A DNA stretch of 64,000 bases from Amphibacillus sp. MSJ-3 (lineage in GTDB: Bacteria > Bacillota > Bacilli > Bacillales > Amphibacillaceae), in assembly GCF_018919165.1 (NCBI RefSeq), contig NZ_JAHLQM010000002.1, positions 97,212 through 161,211 of the forward strand. Reading direction: 5' to 3'. A program made the translations under genes and the position numbers. The notes beneath the pieces were generated by a model that searched no databases, was not told where the DNA came from, and saw only the letters and a program-made list of their open reading frames with translations. Shown in pieces: positions 63,325 to 64,000 of the stretch (positions are counted from its first letter, which is position 1; every line of letters begins with the position of its first letter).

Positions 63325-63834
63325 ATGAATACAAATCCCTCAAAGACAAGTAGACCTGTCCAAGAAATAGCGAAAATGGGTCTAATTGCAGCACTCTATA
63401 TTGTTATCACACTCGCCGTCGCCCCAGTTGGCTTTGGTCCAATCCAATTTAGATTATCCGAAATGTTTAACTACCTTGCCCTTTTACATAAACGCTATGT
63501 ATTTGCGGTAACATTAGGTGTTGTGATTGTTAACTTCTTCTCACCTTTTGGAATTATCGATGTAGTCGTTGGTAGTTTGTCTACTTTTCTAGTTTTGATT
63601 ATTTCAAGAGCAGCAACCAAACAGATCAAAAACTTAAAAGTAAAGATGACCGTAACAGCCATCATTGCCACTTTATCAATGTTTACGATCGCTGGACAAA
63701 TCTATCTTGTTTCTGAAGAACCCAGCTCTTTTTGGTTCATGTATCTAACCATTGCATTAGGAGAACTGGTTTCGATGACGATCGGTGGATTTATTATTTA
63801 TTTTATTAATAAGAAGATTGATTTGAGTAAATAA
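63325..63834 (+). CDS. queT: Queuosine-precursor transporter S component QueT
   Basis: 169 residues, five or six spans. QueT pattern: IAKMGLIAALYIVITLAVAP, VGFGPIQFRLSEMFNYLAL, then NFFSPFGIIDVVVGSLSTFL. ECF-type S subunit for preQ0/preQ1 uptake, using a shared energising module. ATGs at 63322 and 63325; the second is 7 nt from GGAG. Preceded by a riboswitch that fits its substrate, which greatly strengthens the call. Confidence 0.92.
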   Translation: MNTNPSKTSRPVQEIAKMGLIAALYIVITLAVAPVGFGPIQFRLSEMFNYLALLHKRYVFAVTLGVVIVNFFSPFGIIDVVVGSLSTFLVLIISRAATKQIKNLKVKMTVTAIIATLSMFTIAGQIYLVSEEPSSFWFMYLTIALGELVSMTIGGFIIYFINKKIDLSK

Positions 63835-63886
63835 GAAACATATCCTGGTTTGATTCAATGGCAAAATTGAGTAGCTCTTATAATCA

Positions 63887-63912
63887 AAACCACCAGTGTG
63901 AACTGGTGGTTT
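63887..63912 (+). terminator. queT terminator
   Basis: AAACCACCAGT (63887-63897) and ACTGGTGGTTT (63902-63912): perfect 11-bp stem with GTGA loop, 52 bp after the stop codon. The tail TTTGCTCT is short on Ts. Confidence 0.75.
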
Positions 63913-64000
63913 GCTCTGCGGCTGAAAGCCTATGTTACCGGCCTCGGCCTAAAAGGCCCACTGAATGGGTTTCCCTTTTGCACCACACTTACTCACTGAT
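63913..64000. other. GC-richer sequence at the window edge
   Basis: GCGGCTGAAAGCC, GGCCTCGGCC and AAAAGGCCCACTGAATGGGT differ in composition from the rest; CCCACTGAAT echoes the dispersed repeat. It could be the edge of a repeat or mobile element that continues outside. Not resolvable here. Confidence 0.3.

Overview
The window is a low-GC (mid-30s % by eye) Gram-positive chromosome segment. Strong AGGAGG ribosome sites, catabolite-repression (cre) boxes, YesM/YesN-type regulators, DUF624 proteins and a 21-bp 'MRGN' coding-like repeat point to Bacillaceae, perhaps near Amphibacillus, Gracilibacillus or Halolactibacillus. The genus is inference. I see no rRNA, tRNA, CRISPR array, prophage or transposase gene.

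About two thirds of the window concerns pectin and rhamnogalacturonan-I (RG-I). At 1-5950 (minus) a YesOPQ-like oligosaccharide importer lies upstream of a DUF624 protein and a large secreted PL1 pectate lyase. At 9626-15630 a rhamnose mutarotase, a TIM-barrel protein and a GH105 hydrolase run divergently from a YesM/YesN two-component system. At 15859-20315 an IclR regulator faces kdgA-kdgK-kduI-kduD, which turns 4-deoxy-5-keto-uronate into pyruvate and glyceraldehyde-3-phosphate. At 35406-51673 (minus) lie a second, YtcQ/YteP/YtcP-like importer and a long operon: GH35, intracellular PL11, YesS-like regulator, CE12 esterase, YesU-like DUF1961, DUF624, YetA/PL26-like protein and a polysaccharide deacetylase-SGNH esterase fusion. 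Only the PL1 enzyme has a signal peptide, so the implied plan is light cutting outside, import of oligomers, then deacetylation and breakdown inside. Neither importer has an ATPase gene here, so a shared MsmX-type ATPase elsewhere is expected. Sequence matching or nearly matching the cre consensus precedes the PL1 gene, both importers, the kdg operon and the GH35 operon.

Other blocks: nadC-nadA (20438-22250); a CNNM/CBS transporter, MATE pump, flavin reductase and Cu/Zn superoxide dismutase (22840-27847); a GH1 6-phospho-beta-glucosidase, an RpiR regulator and a complete ECF transporter (S, fused double ATPase, T) followed by a PHP phosphoesterase (28235-35306); a frameshifted AraC regulator, PP2C phosphatase and ROK kinase (52089-54925).

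The right end (56274-63834) carries a B12-dependent ribonucleotide reductase, then a DUF4430 lipoprotein and a small ECF S-component that together look like corrinoid uptake. After these come a DUF378 membrane protein, an old-yellow-enzyme oxidoreductase, a DUF2829/Tad2-like protein, an SDR, and queT behind a preQ1-II-type riboswitch.

Intergenic DNA is unusually eventful: a dispersed degenerate repeat family with a tandem 211-bp array (55291-55771), a GC-rich structured repeat (7545-7805), a 124-bp MITE-like nested hairpin, a 109-bp tandem duplication between two genes, and stem-loops between binding-protein and permease genes in both sugar importers. The best candidates for an undescribed system are the ECF-PHP-RpiR module, the nrdJ-DUF4430-S-component module, and the deacetylase-SGNH fusion.
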